Shown here in pieces: positions 62,360-64,000 of a DNA stretch of 64,000 bases (the stretch's first letter is position 1; each line of letters starts with the position of its first letter). Location of the stretch: assembly GCF_018598175.1 (NCBI RefSeq), contig NZ_JAHESE010000017.1, positions 62,001 through 126,000 on the forward strand, written 5' to 3'. The translations under genes and the position numbers were made by a program. This stretch comes from Dawidia cretensis (GTDB lineage Bacteria > Bacteroidota > Bacteroidia > Cytophagales > Cyclobacteriaceae). The notes below the pieces were generated by a model. The model was not told the origin of the DNA. It searched no databases and saw only the letters and a list, made by a program, of their open reading frames with translations.

Positions 62360-62757
62360 GCCACCAGAGAGCGGTTTTTCTCCCACAGCAAGAATTTGTC
62401 TACGTCTACGCTAACAGCATTGTATACCGCTACGAGCACGGCCACGTCGTCCGTTAGCCCCGTGATGGGCATGAGGTCGGGTAACAGATCAATCGGCATG
62501 ACGAAGTACGCCAGCGCGGCGACGATCATTACCATAGTTTTCCAGGGCACCTCGCGGTATTGTCCGGAAGCATACGCACGTGAAATACGGCCCAGCACGA
62601 TGAGCTTCTCCCTGGCTGCGGCGGCATTAACATCTTTCCAGGAAACACCTTTCAACTTCATGCCGAGCTTTGTCAGCAGCAGCACCAGCCGTCCGCGCGT
62701 TCCCAGAATACCAGACGCCTTGCTCAGCGCCAGATCAAAAAAACGATTCTTCAGCAT
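62356..62757 (-). CDS. YkvA (DUF1232) family membrane protein
   Basis: 133 residues. The DUF1232 core is VPWKTMVMIVAALAYFVMPIDLLPDLMPITGLTDDVAVLVAVYNAV: a membrane segment with PIDLLPD and a conserved TDD. Head of the coupled run YkvA - NAD-binding protein - dtd - macrodomain. Role unknown. Confidence 0.88.
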   Translation of the reverse strand: MLKNRFFDLALSKASGILGTRGRLVLLLTKLGMKLKGVSWKDVNAAAAREKLIVLGRISRAYASGQYREVPWKTMVMIVAALAYFVMPIDLLPDLMPITGLTDDVAVLVAVYNAVSVDVDKFLLWEKNRSLVA

Positions 62758-62811
62758 CTTTCTCGTTGTTAGGTGTTTTCAACAATCTATTCCACCTGGC
62801 GTCGCGCCCGC

Positions 62812-63333
62812 CTAGAATATGCGCTGAATTTCTTTCTTCAGCTCCGTCAGGGCGTGGGCCATGGGGTCTACAGGTTTATTGACCGACTTCTCAAAGATCT
62901 TTTTCGAAAGATCCAGACTCGAGCTTTCCGGTCCCATTTCACTGGACGCGTCGTTGATCGTCACAATTAGTTCTTCTTTGGCACCCTTTAACAGGTTCCA
63001 TACCTCTTCGCTCATGTACACTTGCTGGGAGGCATTGTGGTTGTACTCATTCCGGATCTCGGCCAGCAGCAGCTGGTGGAACTCCCGGGCCGGCATGCCG
63101 GGTGCGTTTAACCGCACCAGCAGGTTTTGCGGCGAAATGCGCTCCAGGAACAGCGTCATCCGCTCGTAAGCCTGTAACCGGTTGGGAAGCAGCGTCTCGA
63201 TGCTGCGGCTCCGCACCTCCAGTTTTTTCAGCTCAATTTCCTTTTCGATAAACATGCGCACCAGCAAATACGCCAAATACAAAACGATAGAAGCAGGAAT
63301 TAGTATTTTACCAAACTCAATAAGTACATCCAT
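62812..63333 (-). CDS. conserved Bacteroidota membrane-anchored protein of unknown function
   Basis: 173 residues. One membrane helix near residues 9-28 (ILIPASIVLYLAYLLVRMFI), then a charged helical body: RSRSIETLLPNRLQAYERMTLFLERISPQNLLVRLNAPG and EFHQLLLAEIRNEYNHNASQQVYMSEEVWNLLKGAKEELIVTIN. This RLQAYER-x-TLFLERI pattern recurs in Bacteroidota; I know no function. It starts 69 bp from the divergent IscA-like gene. Confidence 0.78.
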   Translation of the reverse strand: MDVLIEFGKILIPASIVLYLAYLLVRMFIEKEIELKKLEVRSRSIETLLPNRLQAYERMTLFLERISPQNLLVRLNAPGMPAREFHQLLLAEIRNEYNHNASQQVYMSEEVWNLLKGAKEELIVTINDASSEMGPESSSLDLSKKIFEKSVNKPVDPMAHALTELKKEIQRIF

Positions 63334-63373
63334 ACGTGCAAAAAGTAAACTTTATTTACGGTTTGAAAGTTAA

Positions 63374-63381
63374 TAATTTTG
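63374..63381 (+). promoter_or_regulatory. -7 box (TAATTTTG) of the IscA-like gene
   Basis: Exact TAnnTTTG match 21 bp before the ATG at 63403; -33 element is degenerate. Confidence 0.4.
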
Positions 63382-63402
63382 TATCACTAAGCGTTTATTT
63401 TC

Positions 63403-63744
63403 ATGTTTGACAACCTGCGCCCTATTTCACTGTCCGATCGTGCTGCCGAAGAGGTTCGCAAAATCATGGAAACCAAGAACATCCCGGCCGACTATGGCCT
63501 GCGGGTAGGCATCAAAGGCGGCGGTTGCGGCGGCGTGGCCCTCCTGATCGGCTTTGACAAACAAAAAGACACGGACCTGGCCTACACCATCGCCGGCATC
63601 CCCGTCTACGTCGACAAAAAACACACCATGTACATCATCGGCAAGGAAGTCGACTTTTACGACGGCGAAGACGCCCGCGGCTTCACATTCGTGGACTTGC
63701 CCACCGAAGCAAAAGCGAAGGAGGGTCTGCCTGCCGAAACCTAG
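63403..63744 (+). CDS. HesB/IscA-like protein lacking the C-terminal CGC motif
   Basis: 113 residues. The fold is clear: ISLSDRAAEEVRKIMETKNIPADYGLRVGIKGGGCGGVALLIGFD with the first ligand Cys at 42, then IAGIPVYVDKKHTMYIIGKEVDFYDGEDARGFTF. In A-type Fe-S carriers the GFTF strand is followed by a CGC pair; here it reads VDLPTEAKAKEGLPAET and stops. I checked the other frames after GFTF and see no CGC, so this is not a frameshift in the read. With one cysteine it may not hold a cluster in the usual way. Confidence 0.85.
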   Translation: MFDNLRPISLSDRAAEEVRKIMETKNIPADYGLRVGIKGGGCGGVALLIGFDKQKDTDLAYTIAGIPVYVDKKHTMYIIGKEVDFYDGEDARGFTFVDLPTEAKAKEGLPAET

Positions 63745-63813
63745 TCGAAGAAGCGCTCCCAAACTCGACATTTAACTGTACCTTTACCCCGCAAAACACG
63801 TTGAAGCGGTACA

Positions 63814-64000
63814 ATGACCGACCTCCGACTCACCGAAATCTGGATTTACCCCATTAAATCCCTCGGCGGCATCCCGCTGACATCTGCCCGCGTCATGGGC
63901 AAAGGACTACAGTACGACCGTCGCTTTATGCTCGTTGGCTCCGATGACGTATGCCTCACCCAACGCGAGCACCCCATCATGGCCCTGTTCAAGCTTTCGC
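63814..64000 (+). CDS. MOSC-domain protein, N-terminal part (3' truncated by window edge)
   Basis: Starts at ATG 63814 and runs off the window. The visible 62 residues (MTDLRLTEIWIYPIKSLGGI ... GKGLQYDRRFMLVGSDDVCLTQREHP) match the MOSC N-terminal beta-barrel of the YcbX/mARC group of molybdenum-cofactor-binding proteins. The C-terminal MOSC domain with its cysteine is out of view. Confidence 0.85.
   Translation, partial: MTDLRLTEIWIYPIKSLGGIPLTSARVMGKGLQYDRRFMLVGSDDVCLTQREHPIMALFKLS

Overview
The window reads as chromosomal DNA of a free-living, fairly GC-rich member of the Bacteroidota, most likely of the Cytophagales. The grounds are: bacillithiol synthesis (bshA), a BtuB/BtuG-type vitamin B12 locus, many LxxC lipoproteins, an alpha-2-macroglobulin/PbpC pair, small Bacteroidota-type families (DUF5522, EVE, WG repeats) and several promoters of the Bacteroidota type TTTG-N19/20-TAnnTTTG. 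I see no rRNA, tRNA, CRISPR array, transposase or phage gene. It looks like core-type chromosome with a few lineage-specific inserts.

Layout. 1-9 kb: the end of a GH3/serine-hydrolase fusion, bshA, a fatty-acid hydroxylase-like gene, a 43-residue lipoprotein, a VWA + AAA ATPase + AlbA_2 cluster and phoH. 9-14.3 kb: a long imperfect inverted repeat, a small hypothetical gene, sucD with a good promoter, an AT-rich inverted repeat, and a minus-strand CHASE2 gene followed by two tandem FecR-like/TPR paralogues. 14.4-20.7 kb: a B12 district with meaB, and facing it a cobalamin-riboswitch operon btuB-btuG-like-DUF5522-DUF71, with a divergent BtuF-like binding lipoprotein. 20.8-33.4 kb: a WG-repeat protein, fabI, ispE, an EVE protein, two large secreted paralogues, pyrR-pyrB, cystathionine beta-synthase and an OmpA protein.

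33.5-47.7 kb: pbpC and an alpha-2-macroglobulin gene, normally neighbours, are separated by four genes: a GrpE-like protein coupled to an unusual Hsp70, and two paralogous single-span membrane proteins. 47.8-53.9 kb: a convergent response regulator/histidine kinase pair, then the operon pheA-aminotransferase-tyrA-DAHP synthase/chorismate mutase. This operon is preceded by a 20-residue Phe/Tyr-rich leader peptide, an intrinsic terminator and a consensus promoter, which together look like a classical ribosome-mediated attenuator. 54-64 kb: a His-rich lipoprotein, gcvT, comB, an acyltransferase-like membrane protein, a MazG-like enzyme, lipoproteins, a VanX-like dipeptidase, a translationally coupled YkvA/NAD-binding/Dtd/macrodomain run, an IscA-like protein lacking its CGC tail, and the start of a MOSC protein.

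The two strongest observations are the Phe/Tyr attenuator (53.69-53.87 kb) and the GrpE-like/Hsp70/membrane-paralogue cassette (35.9-42.0 kb), which I cannot match to a described system.
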